Shown: positions 1 through 8,000 of the stretch, piece after piece | Numbering within the stretch: the stretch's first letter is position 1 | Layout: each line of letters starts with the position of its first letter | Origin: CAZDHT01 sp964505325 | Lineage (GTDB): Bacteria > Planctomycetota > PUPC01 | Direction: 5' to 3' | Length of the DNA stretch: 8,680 nucleotides | NCBI GenBank assembly: GCA_964505325.1 | Contig: CAZDHT010000237.1 | Span: 1-8,680 of the forward strand | Notes under the pieces: generated by a model | What the model was told of the DNA's origin: nothing | The model's input: only the letters and a program-made list of their open reading frames with translations | Database searches by the model: none | Translations under genes and position numbers: made by a program

Positions 1-283
1 GGTTCCCGAACTTGCCGGCAATGATGACCTGTTCGCGCCTGGCGCCGCCGAACGTCCTCCCGATCAGTTTCTCACTGTGGCCGTTCCCGTACACATCGGC
101 GGTGTCGAAGAAGTTGACGCCCCGGTCGAAGGCCGCCTCCATCGCGCGGATCGACTCGGCGTCGTCGGTCTCGCCCCAGCCGATCTGCATCGGACCCAGG
201 GTGGACGGGCCGCCGATCGCCCACGCCCCGAAACCGATCTCCGACACCCGCAAACCGGTCCTGCCCAGCGTACGGTAGTTCAT
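1..283 (-). CDS. Aldo/keto reductase, N-terminal part (cut by window edge)
   Basis: This is the first 94 residues of an NAD(P)H-dependent aldo/keto reductase; the rest lies beyond base 1. The N-terminus MNYRTLGRTGLRVSEIGFGAW is the standard opening strand and first barrel strand of the family. FFDTADVYGNGHSE (about 57-71) carries the catalytic Asp60 and Tyr65, and IIAGKFG (87-93) carries the catalytic Lys90. The fourth catalytic residue, His, would lie outside the window. There is no signal peptide, so it should be cytosolic. The ATG is preceded at 6 bases by a full AGGAGG that overlaps the GH88 stop codon, so the two genes are very probably co-transcribed and translationally coupled. Reduction of a keto or aldehyde sugar released by the GH88 enzyme is a reasonable inference, but the substrate cannot be read from this fragment. 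Family assignment is secure. Confidence 0.93.
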   Translation of the reverse strand, partial: MNYRTLGRTGLRVSEIGFGAWAIGGPSTLGPMQIGWGETDDAESIRAMEAAFDRGVNFFDTADVYGNGHSEKLIGRTFGGARREQVIIAGKFGN

Positions 284-289
284 CTCTCT

Positions 290-295
290 CCTCCT
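290..295 (-). promoter_or_regulatory. Shine-Dalgarno site of the aldo/keto reductase
   Basis: A full-consensus AGGAGG (minus strand) sits 6 bases before the reductase ATG and shares a base with the TGA stop of the GH88 gene (297-295). This fixes the reductase start and suggests ribosomes ending GH88 translation can reinitiate here. Confidence 0.75.
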
Positions 296-1521
296 CAGAA
301 GTCCAAGAGCCCCGAGTCCGGCTTCAGCAGCCGGTGCATCGCCTCGACAAAGAAGCCGAGCGTGTAGAACAACTCGCCGTTCTCGGGCAGGACGATGTTT
401 CTCTTCCACACGTAGTAGTCGCCCTGGTGTGTGTTCTGGGGATGAATCCAGGCCGAGTTGCGCCGGATGAACTCATCGGGGAACCGTCCCCAGCAGCCGC
501 CGAGGAGCATTCCCGGCGGCCACGAGTCGTGCGCATCGACGGGCGTGAGGTACTCGCGCTGGAGCGCCTCCATCGTCGCCCGGATCACCTGTTCGTATTT
601 GCGCGGCGCGTCCGCCCAATGACGGCACAGGCGGAGGAGCCCGGCGCAGGCCAACGCGGCCGCCGACGTGTCTTTGGCGGCATCGGGGATGTGCGGATCG
701 AGGAAGTCGTAGTACGGGATGCAATCGTCGGGCAAGTGCTCGACATACCAGTCGGCGAGCTTCGCGGCTGTCTCCAGGAACAGCGGCAGGCGGAGGACTT
801 CGTAGGCGCCGGCGAAGCCGTAGATGGCCCACGCCTGGCCGCGCGCCCAGCAACTGTCCTCAGCGTAGCCCTGGTAGGTCCGGTGGCCGACGGTTTCCTT
901 CGTCTGCGGATCGATGAGGGCCATCTGGAACGTCGAGCCGTCCAGGCGCACGTGATCGCAGGTGGCGCGGCGGAAATGGCTCCGGAGCATCTGTCGGTAA
1001 CGCGGCATTTCATTCGCCGCCGAGAGGAATGGGCTCAGGGTGGCTCCTGTGTCGACCAAGGTGCTTTGGACCCCCTTGACCCAGGCGTCACCTCGGAACA
1101 CGCCGGCACGCGGGTCAAAAATCCTCTCGGTGGCTTTCAGCCCCTGCATCACCTCGGCGTGCATGCGCGGATCGCCGGTCAGCTTGTATCCCAAGACAGC
1201 GGAGTAGTAGATGCGGAAGCCGTTGTTCTCGCTCTGCTCCGTCCATCCGCGGTTCTCCGCCAGACGGTCGAAGACCCGGCGCCCCAGGCCGGCGTACTCC
1301 TCGTTTCCCGTGAGGTCATAGAGCAGCCACGGGATGCCCACATCATTGAAGTCCAGACGGTCGCAGTACGCCTCGCCTCCCGGGCCAAGCAGGCGCGACT
1401 CCACTCTTGCGACCGCGCGCGTCAGCGCCGATTCAAGGGCGTCGTGCTGCCGAGCGTGCCGTCGCGCGTCCTGGCCCAGCCCTTCTCGGGTCCCGGCCTT
1501 GGCGTTGGGACGTTTGCCCAT
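295..1521 (-). CDS. GH88-family unsaturated glucuronyl hydrolase-like protein
   Basis: This 408-residue protein has the (alpha/alpha)6-barrel pattern of glycoside hydrolase family 88. These enzymes hydrate and release the 4,5-unsaturated uronic acid that polysaccharide lyases leave on oligosaccharides. Visible signatures (ATG-start numbering) are STLVDTGATLSP with Asp157, which matches the general acid/base Asp149 of Bacillus UGL as I recall it; GYAEDSCWARGQAWAIYGF around 218-236, with RGQAW pointing to GH88 rather than the related GH105; KDTSAAALACAGLL near 283-297; and GDYY at 367-370. Length is normal for the family. At the position of the second catalytic Asp (HDxGF in UGL) this protein reads ENNGF, with Asn99. 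There is no signal peptide, so it is likely cytosolic. I chose the ATG at 1521 because GAGG lies 5 bases upstream; an in-frame GTG at 1560 would add 13 residues but has no good ribosome site. It sits upstream of the reductase and divergent from the lyase-like gene. An inactive homologue or one with another specificity is possible. Confidence 0.88.
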   Translation of the reverse strand: MGKRPNAKAGTREGLGQDARRHARQHDALESALTRAVARVESRLLGPGGEAYCDRLDFNDVGIPWLLYDLTGNEEYAGLGRRVFDRLAENRGWTEQSENNGFRIYYSAVLGYKLTGDPRMHAEVMQGLKATERIFDPRAGVFRGDAWVKGVQSTLVDTGATLSPFLSAANEMPRYRQMLRSHFRRATCDHVRLDGSTFQMALIDPQTKETVGHRTYQGYAEDSCWARGQAWAIYGFAGAYEVLRLPLFLETAAKLADWYVEHLPDDCIPYYDFLDPHIPDAAKDTSAAALACAGLLRLCRHWADAPRKYEQVIRATMEALQREYLTPVDAHDSWPPGMLLGGCWGRFPDEFIRRNSAWIHPQNTHQGDYYVWKRNIVLPENGELFYTLGFFVEAMHRLLKPDSGLLDF

Positions 1522-1526
1522 GTTCG

Positions 1527-1530
1527 CCTC
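1527..1530 (-). promoter_or_regulatory. Short ribosome binding site deciding the GH88 start
   Basis: GAGG on the minus strand lies 5 bases before the ATG at 1521. The alternative GTG at 1560 has only GCGGGAA in front of it, so the ATG is favoured. The site is only four bases long. Confidence 0.45.
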
Positions 1531-1597
1531 GTTTCCCCGCGCGGCCCCTGGAAGGCTCACTTCCCGCTGGCGATGTGAGCTTTGATTTCTGCCTCCG

Positions 1598-1762
1598 TCA
1601 GCCGTATCTGGTCTTCGCGTTCACGTCCGCGCCGTTCGCGAGGAACGCCTTCACCGCCTTGACGTCGCCTTTGCCGGCCGCCTCGTGAATGGTGGCGGCT
1701 TCGGACCTCACCCACAGCGCGGCCACGAACGCCAGCGCCCAAACGCACGTTCGCCCGTTCAT
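1598..1762 (-). CDS. Short exported ankyrin-repeat ORF, probably frameshifted
   Basis: This 54-residue ORF starts at an ATG with AAGGAG 9 bases upstream (1777-1772), which argues for a real gene start. Residues 1-23 look like a Sec signal peptide (hydrophobic WALAFVAALWV, then SEAA). Residues 24-54 form one clear ankyrin repeat, with ATIHEAAGKGDVKAVKAFL followed by NGADVNAKTRYG, and then a TGA. Ankyrin repeats normally come in series and bind other proteins, so one repeat is unlikely to fold alone. One extra base near the GG of the Tyr-Gly codons would join it to LTEAEIKAHIASGK in another frame, giving about 68 residues and ending at a TGA (1559-1557) that overlaps the GTG at 1560 as GTGA. 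It is therefore probably a decayed or mis-sequenced gene at the head of the GH88 operon. No function can be assigned. Confidence 0.6.
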   Translation of the reverse strand: MNGRTCVWALAFVAALWVRSEAATIHEAAGKGDVKAVKAFLANGADVNAKTRYG

Positions 1763-1851
1763 CTTCGACTTCTCCTTGGTCCCGGCGGGCGGTCTGTGTT
1801 GCGCACAGAGAACGCGGGAATGCTGCGGCTAAGGAGCTTTCGCAGTTCCAT
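1759..1851 (-). CDS. Possible 30-residue leader ORF
   Basis: This small ORF begins MELRKLLSRSIPAFSV and ends in an Arg/Pro-rich tail (RPPGPRRSRR). It has AAGGAG (1865-1860) 8 bases before the ATG, and its TGA overlaps the ATG of the ankyrin ORF as ATGA, so the two could be translationally coupled. The predicted minus-strand promoter would start transcripts about 36 bases upstream. It has no hydrophobic segment and I recognise no family. It could be a true leader peptide or a chance ORF in GC-rich DNA; the ribosome site and the overlap are the only support. Confidence 0.3.
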   Translation of the reverse strand: MELRKLLSRSIPAFSVRNTDRPPGPRRSRR

Positions 1852-1880
1852 TGTACGTTCTCCTTCCGGCACTATTATTC

Positions 1881-1911
1881 CTGCCAAATGCGAACTATGC
1901 GAGCGTATAAT
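1881..1911 (+). promoter_or_regulatory. Sigma70-like promoter of the lyase-like gene
   Basis: A perfect TATAAT at 1906-1911 lies about 85 bases before the lyase-like start. The best -35 candidate is CTGCCA at 1881-1886 (four of six), with a rather long 19-base spacer, so an activator may be needed. The predicted start near 1918 gives a leader of about 78 bases. The -10 box lies inside the spacer of the opposing promoter. Confidence 0.45.
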
Positions 1912-1922
1912 CTGGCTGTCAA
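1894..1922 (-). promoter_or_regulatory. Sigma70-like promoter of the GH88 operon
   Basis: On the minus strand an exact TTGACA (1922-1917) is followed, after a 17-base spacer, by CATAGT (1899-1894; four of six matches to TATAAT). Spacing is ideal and the position fits, with a predicted start near 1887, ahead of the leader ORF, ankyrin ORF, GH88 and reductase. It overlaps the plus-strand promoter for the lyase-like gene. Confidence 0.55.
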
Positions 1923-1981
1923 GCCGGAAAGGTCCAGGGGAGGGGTCGCTTGGCCGCGCGGACGGCGGTCGTGTGGTCATT

Positions 1982-1987
1982 AGGAGG
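1982..1987 (+). promoter_or_regulatory. Shine-Dalgarno site of the lyase-like gene
   Basis: A full AGGAGG lies 8 bases before the ATG at 1996, supporting that start over the internal ATG at 2065. An ATG at 1988 begins a three-codon ORF (Met-Lys-Arg-stop) whose TGA overlaps the 1996 start; it is probably chance. Confidence 0.7.
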
Positions 1988-1995
1988 ATGAAGCG

Positions 1996-4956
1996 ATGAG
2001 GAGCGAATCGAGTGGGCAAGAGCCCGGTTTCCTTCGGGTGAGCCGGCGTTGCCCGGCAGCGTCAATGGTTGTGCTGGTATTGCTGTTGTCGTCGGCGCGT
2101 GGGTTGCACGCGGCGGCGACCCTCGACGTCCCGATCTCGGTGAAAGAGGTCGCCGGCGTCGGCGCGAAGGAGTACCCGGTGACCGTGGTGGTGCCGCTCG
2201 AACGCGGGACCTACACCGACACCTCGAAGTTCCGCCTGGTCGACGCCGCCGGGAAGCCCGTCCCCGCGCAGATCGACGTGCTGAACCGGTGGTGGGTGGA
2301 CCCCGACCGGAGCATCCGCCATCTCGTGGTCCACTTCCAGCCCACGGTGGGGCCGTTCACCAAGCCGGGCACCGGCATCGCGATGTACTACCTCCAGGAC
2401 GACGGCCCCGCGCCGAAGCCGAAGACGCCACTCACGGTCGCCCAGGACGGCAACGCGATCACCGTCGTCACCGGCCCGCTCAAGTTCGTCGTCCGCAAGA
2501 AGCGGTTCAACATCCTCGACCGGGTGTGGCACGACACGAACGGCGACGGCACGTTCGCCGCCGACGAGGAGATCATCCGCTCGAGCGCGGAGAACGGCGG
2601 CGTGTTCGTGGGACGGTTCAAGGGCGACGTGCAGCACGACACGGCCCGTGACGACGTGACCGTCGAGGTCGAGGAGGCCAATCCGCTGCGGGTGGTGATC
2701 CGCGCCGAGGCGGTGACGCGATACAAGGACGAGAAGAACCACACCCACGGCTTCGCGGTGCGCATCTATGCGTTCGCGAACAAGCCGTTCGTCAAGATCG
2801 ACTATCAGCTTCAGAACTCGTCGAAGGACTTCACCTGGATCGGCCCGATGTACTTCGAGTCGCTGGACCTTGACTTCAAGCTCGACCTGGCGAAGGATGC
2901 CAAGGCGACCATCGGCCTGGGCGGCGGACACATCTACACTGGCCACGCCGCCGCGAGCCAGGGCCTCCGCCAAACCTGGCACGACAAGTTCGAAGTCACC
3001 AGCTCCCTGACGTCCCGCATCCCTCCCGCCGGCAAGATCCCCGACGGCTTCCTCGACGTGAGCGACAGCCGCCGCGGTGTGACCGCCGTCGTCCGACACT
3101 TCTGGGAGATGTGGCCGAACGGCATCAAGGTCGACGCCGACCGCAAGCTCTCCGTCCAACTCTTCCCCGAGTGGAGCGCCATGCTGTACAAAGGCGACAC
3201 CAAACCGGGCAGCCGGTGGATGCGCGCCGGCTATCCGTTCGCCAACGAGCTGAGCCCGACGGGCCTGTACTGGCTCGACGACATGCGGCACGTGTACAAG
3301 GAGGTCCTGCTCCACTTCCACGGGCCGAAGACCACGCCGAAGGAGATGACCGCGCTCGCCCGCACCTTTGACGAGCATCCGGTGGGGACGCTCCCCACCG
3401 GCTGGTACGCGAAGACGCGGGCGACGCTCCACTACGACGGCTACGTCCCGTACACGAAACGGATCACCGACAAGGACCTCCGCAAGCCGACGTACAGCCG
3501 CGGCGGCTACAACATCCGGAGCTGCAACGCGTACATCTTCAACTGGAACAACTTCGAGATCGCCCGCATCAAGCGGCGGTGGCTGACCAACGCCCACGGC
3601 AGTTGGCCGCAGAGCGCCAGCGCCCTGGTCGCCACCGAGAACCCGTCCGACTACTGGCACGCCGAACGCCTCGGCATCGGCGAGCTGAACGGCATGGCCC
3701 AGTGGATGGCGCAGTACAAACACGACCGCGACTTCGCGAAGCTGAAGCTCGACCAGGCGCCGTACATCCAGGACTGGCCGCACCTGTGGCGGCACTTCCC
3801 CGGCTTCGTTCACCGTACGCGGTGGAAGTGGTACTACCCCAAGCTTCGCACCAAGTACCTCCCGGGCACGGGCCTCACCGCCGGGGCCAAGGATGATCAG
3901 CACGGCTGGTTCTACCACGTCGAAGAGGCGTACTACTTCACCGCGAATCCGTGGATCAAGGACTGGTACAAGTTCGTCGCGGAGTTCCGCCGGACCACCC
4001 TGGACGTCACCGACCGGTACCCGAGCCTCGGCACCGGCCGGGGCGTCGGGCATCCGCTGTCCCACGCGCTGCAAGCGTATCACGTCACCGGCGACACGTC
4101 GATCGTCAACCGCCTCCGCGCCCGCCTGGCCAAGACCGAACGCCGCGCGATGAATCCCTACCTCGGCCGATACCACGGCGTGGGCGCGGCGGGCTACTAC
4201 ATGCAGATGCTCATCACGTACATGCGGGATGTCGAGCGGTCGGACCGGCAGGCCTGGGCCGAGGCGTTCGCCGTCGCCTCCGCCCTGGTCGAGGCGAACG
4301 TGGCCGTCGGGCACTTCGGCTACAGCGTGAAGAACACCAAGTCGAGCGCCACCGCGCAGGAGTTTGCCGACTGCCAGGCGTGGTACTACTGGAACACCGG
4401 CAAGAAACACGTCTTCGACCATCTCAAGCAGTACCTGACCACCGGGATCAACGGCGGCCAGAAGCCAATGTACTGCAGCTTCGACAACTGGCGGGGCGCC
4501 TGGACCGGTCGCATGGGGCAATACGTAACGACCAGGAAGAAGGCTGACGCGACGCCCCCGCCTGCCGTCTCGGATCTCAAGGGAGTTCAGGATGGCATGG
4601 CGGTCAAGTTGACTTGGACCGCGCCGCCCGACGCCGACCGCTACCTGATCGTGTGGAGCGACAAGGCCGTCTCCGAGTCGTACACCCCGAAGAACGACAA
4701 GACCGCCAACTGGTGGGCGTGCGACATCGCCGCGCCCGACGTGAAGGCCGCGCCGGGGGCGAAGCAGACGGCGACGGTGCGGCTCGACGACCCGTGGCGT
4801 AGCGCCGCTCAAGGTATACGCCCCGGCCGCGGGAAGGGGTTCAAGGTGGACCCGCCGCCGCCGCTGAAGGGCCCGGTCAACTTCCGCGTTTTCTCCTTCG
4901 ACAAGGCGAACAACATGAGCGCGATCTCGCGCCGGTGCACAGTCACAGTCGAGTAG
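1996..4956 (+). CDS. Exported PcRGLX/YetA-like (PL26-type) exo-rhamnogalacturonan lyase homologue with FN3-like tail
   Basis: This 986-residue protein starts with a long basic n-region, a hydrophobic core (about 24-33) and an Ala-rich cleavage area near 39-42, so it should be exported. Residues 45-280 (VPISVKEVAGVG, YPVTVVVPLERGTYTD, KFRLVDAAGKPVPAQIDVLNRWW, IRHLVVHF) resemble the N-terminal RIFT-barrel domain of the PcRGLX/YetA family. A second beta-rich region follows to about 450. Residues 500-845 look like an (alpha/alpha) toroid (GHPLSHALQAYHVTGD, AAGYYMQMLITYMRD, ADCQAWYYWNTGKKHVFDHL). Residues 855-986 look like a fibronectin type III domain (PPAVSDL, AVKLTWTAPPDADRYLIVW, VNFRVFSFDKANNMS). 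DTNGDGTFAADE at 180-191 matches an EF-hand-type calcium loop. Known family members release unsaturated galacturonosyl-rhamnose, which suits the divergent GH88 gene. The family match is from memory of overall pattern; catalytic residues were not aligned, and another uronate polymer is possible. Confidence 0.65.
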   Translation: MRSESSGQEPGFLRVSRRCPAASMVVLVLLLSSARGLHAAATLDVPISVKEVAGVGAKEYPVTVVVPLERGTYTDTSKFRLVDAAGKPVPAQIDVLNRWWVDPDRSIRHLVVHFQPTVGPFTKPGTGIAMYYLQDDGPAPKPKTPLTVAQDGNAITVVTGPLKFVVRKKRFNILDRVWHDTNGDGTFAADEEIIRSSAENGGVFVGRFKGDVQHDTARDDVTVEVEEANPLRVVIRAEAVTRYKDEKNHTHGFAVRIYAFANKPFVKIDYQLQNSSKDFTWIGPMYFESLDLDFKLDLAKDAKATIGLGGGHIYTGHAAASQGLRQTWHDKFEVTSSLTSRIPPAGKIPDGFLDVSDSRRGVTAVVRHFWEMWPNGIKVDADRKLSVQLFPEWSAMLYKGDTKPGSRWMRAGYPFANELSPTGLYWLDDMRHVYKEVLLHFHGPKTTPKEMTALARTFDEHPVGTLPTGWYAKTRATLHYDGYVPYTKRITDKDLRKPTYSRGGYNIRSCNAYIFNWNNFEIARIKRRWLTNAHGSWPQSASALVATENPSDYWHAERLGIGELNGMAQWMAQYKHDRDFAKLKLDQAPYIQDWPHLWRHFPGFVHRTRWKWYYPKLRTKYLPGTGLTAGAKDDQHGWFYHVEEAYYFTANPWIKDWYKFVAEFRRTTLDVTDRYPSLGTGRGVGHPLSHALQAYHVTGDTSIVNRLRARLAKTERRAMNPYLGRYHGVGAAGYYMQMLITYMRDVERSDRQAWAEAFAVASALVEANVAVGHFGYSVKNTKSSATAQEFADCQAWYYWNTGKKHVFDHLKQYLTTGINGGQKPMYCSFDNWRGAWTGRMGQYVTTRKKADATPPPAVSDLKGVQDGMAVKLTWTAPPDADRYLIVWSDKAVSESYTPKNDKTANWWACDIAAPDVKAAPGAKQTATVRLDDPWRSAAQGIRPGRGKGFKVDPPPPLKGPVNFRVFSFDKANNMSAISRRCTVTVE

Positions 4957-5021
4957 CGGTAGCGGCCGGCGTCCGGGTTTCCCGGCAGCTTCGCTGTCGA
5001 CCTGTCACCGCTTTTCCGAAC

Positions 5022-8000
5022 TCATCGCTCGGCGTTGAACGGATTCGCCAACTGCCAGGTCAGGTCCTGGATGGGCTGCTTGTCCAGGTCGGTGACTTGC
5101 AGGGCCAACTGCCACTTCCCGACCCAGTTGCCGACCTGGATGGTGAGCTGGTTCCAGCCCTTCTTCAACTGAGCGGGGGCCTCGTTGGTGCGGTCGTGGA
5201 AACCCCGGCCCTGGCCGGGCGGGAGCAGATCGGCGTTGATGACCTTGCCGTTCAGCCAGGTGCGGTTGTCGTCGTTCGAGTCGATGCGGACGATCACCGG
5301 GCGCGGCCGATGGGAGAACACGTAGGTGTTGGCGACAGCGGACTTGCCCTCAAGCCCGGCGACCGCGCGGCGGAAATCCAGCACCACCCCGCCGTTACAG
5401 GCCGCCGCCTTCCAGCCGTCCTGGCCGGGCGTGGGGTGCACGGTCTTCGGATCAACGGGCGTCTGCGTCCAGTCCCGGTTGAACGGCCCCTTCACCGCCC
5501 AGCGGGCGACGAACCGTGAGCGCTCGAACGTGCCCGGCTTGGCGAGGTACTCGAAGAGCTGCACCTCGGTCACGTTGGCGGCGCGGCTCCGGTCCCGGAC
5601 GCCCTGGACGCGCAGCGAATACGTCTTGCCGCGCGTCTGCGGCTCGGTGGTCAGGATCACCTCGCGCTGCTGGGCGCGGCCGTCGCTGACGAACTCGGCG
5701 GCCTTCACCTGAATGCCCTTGATCGCGTAGTTGCCGACTTCCGCGGCGCTGGCCGGGTCGACGGGCTCGTCGAACCCGACGATCATCCGCGTGTCGCTCA
5801 GCGGCGCGGTCCAGGCCACGCGCGGTCCCTGGGTGTCGGGCTGCTCGCGGATGAGGCGGCACACGATGCCCACGCCGGCGGGCTCGACTTTCTCGTAGGC
5901 GAGCAGCGCGTCGCCCTGCTTGCCGGCGCACAGCACTGGGTTCGTCTCTTCGGTCGGCCCGCCGACGAGCTTGATCTTGTGCTTGTCGACGAACGCCCAG
6001 TCCTTGTACGTGCGGCGCAGGTAGAGGTCGCGGTTGGCCAGCCGCCGGCGGTCCATCAGTTGAGCGCGCGGCCAGACGGCGATCAGGCTGGTCCCGTTGA
6101 ACGCCGCGGCCGGCGATCCGCTCGGCCAGGTGCCCTCGTGGGTGTTTTTGAACCCGCCGGGCATGCCCATCGGCCAACCGTGGTGGTTGCGCCAGCGCGC
6201 GGCGTCGATGCCGTTGGGGAGCTTGCCGTCGGCGGCGAGGGCGAGGTGCCGCTTGAAGCTGCCGGGGATGTGCGGCTCCGCCGAGCGGCCGTCGGGCCCG
6301 ACGCGGACGCCGAGCACGCCCCCGTTGCCGCCCCAGCCCCACGGGTCGGGCCAGGGCACAAAGTTGAGGAACAGGTGGGCGCGGCCCCAGGCGACGGCGA
6401 CCGCGGGCGGACACACGTTCCCGGGGGAATAGAGCCGCTGCGTCTCGGTTACCTTGCCGTCGTCGTCGACGAGCGCGGCGTAGTATTTCTGAATGACGAG
6501 GTAGCGGCCGCCGACGCGGACGACCTTCGGCCGCTCGCCACGGGGGAGGATTTCGAAGCCGCCTTTGTCGAGGACCTTGCCGGTGCGGGTGTCGATGCGC
6601 GCGCCGTAGACGCCGTAATCATCGCCGCTGCGGTAGTCCTGCCAGACGACCAGCGCCTGCCCTTTGCCGTTCGACGCCACGGCGGGGTTGGTCTGGCCCC
6701 CTTTGCCGCCGGCGATGTAGATCTCGCCGGCCCGCCTCTCTGCCGGGTTGGCGCTGACAAACCGAGCGTAGACATCGGCATGCCCGCCCATTCGGTAGTC
6801 GGACCAGGCAACGAGGAACCGGCCGCCGCAGAAGGCGACGGCGGGAGCTTCCTGCACGCTGGCCGCGGCGCCAATGACGAACGGCGTCTTGTCGATGGGC
6901 TTGCCGTCGGCGGCGATCCGCAGACCCATGATGTTGCTGTCGTGGCCGAGCCCGTTGAAGCCCTCCTGCCAGACGATGAGATACACCCCCCGGCCGAACG
7001 CGATGCTCGGGTGGCGCTGGTGCAGGAGCTTGCTGCGCGGCAGGGAGATTGCTTCGCCCATCGACAGGCGCGGGGCGATGGTCGTCAGCTTGCCGAAGCC
7101 GTCGGGCCGCTTGGGCCACTCGAGGGCCGGCGCCGGCTCACGAGCAACGCGCCCACCGGCGGTCTCCGCGGGCGGACCTTGCGAGCCCTTCTTGCTGACG
7201 ATGCGGATGGTGCTGCCGCCACCGCTGACGTACACGTTGCCCCAGCGGTCGACGCCGAGCGGGACGCCGCCCGAGACCTCGCGCCACGGGCCTTCGGACT
7301 TCGTCCGCCGGCCGGGCACGCCCCCGAACGTCTTGACCCAGCCGTCCTTGATGACGCGGATGCCTGCCTCGTCGTCGGACCGGACGATGAGGAGATCGTG
7401 GACGCGGTCGTAGAACGCGATGTTCGGTCCGCCGCCGGGGTGGAACCGAGCGTCGAGCGCCTTGCCGTCGCGGGGCCGGTCCTTCGGCTGACCGGGCAGA
7501 ACGCCGGCCAAGGTCGTGACCTCGCCTGTCTTCAGGTCGAACTTGCGGATTGCCATGTTCACCTTGTCGGCGATGTAGATGTTGCCCTTGCCGTCGTAGG
7601 CCATGCCGGACGCCCGGCCCTGGCTCCGCGCGAACCGCGCCTTCTTGACCGGGCCGTTGACGTAGCCGTTCCCGGCGTTGAGCGTGGTGACCAGGCCGTT
7701 TTCGACCTTGCGCAGCCAGTCGCCGTCGCAGAGATAAACCACGCCCTTTTCGGTGACGATCAGACTCTCGAAGGGGTTAGTGAACAGCACCTCCCGACCG
7801 CGGCCGTCGCGGTGCCCCTTCACCCGTGGCGTGCCGGCCACGGTGCTGGTGTGCCAGACGCCGTCTTTGCGCTCGAGCTTGCGGAGCGTGAAGCTGGCGG
7901 CGTCGACGACGTACATCAGGTCGTCGCTCGCCATCGCGAGGTCGATGGCGTTGCCGAACGTGGCCTGGCCGGGCGGGCCGTCGGTGTTGCCCGTGATGCC

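Noticed and set aside
334..1578. A 414-codon open frame on the plus strand opposite the GH88 gene
   Set aside because: The minus strand carries the GH88 motifs in order; the plus frame has low-complexity, Arg/Val-rich content and no family match.
1793..1809. Inverted repeat TCTGTG-ttgcg-CACAGA as an operator
   Set aside because: It is a short repeat inside the putative leader ORF, downstream of the predicted promoter, and matches no operator I can name with confidence.
1988..1999. Three-codon ORF (Met-Lys-Arg-stop) overlapping the lyase-like start
   Set aside because: The ATG is immediately adjacent to the AGGAGG, too close for efficient initiation, and so short an ORF is easily due to chance.
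2062..4812. A 916-codon open frame on the minus strand opposite the lyase-like gene
   Set aside because: It is a mirror frame caused by strong G/C preference at third codon positions. Its translation is rich in Val, Arg, Asp and His with no recognisable domain, while the plus strand has a signal peptide, a consensus ribosome site and family features.
4973..4985. CCGGG-TTT-CCCGG hairpin between the convergent genes as a two-way terminator
   Set aside because: The stem is only five pairs and no run of T follows on either strand, so it is not a convincing intrinsic terminator.
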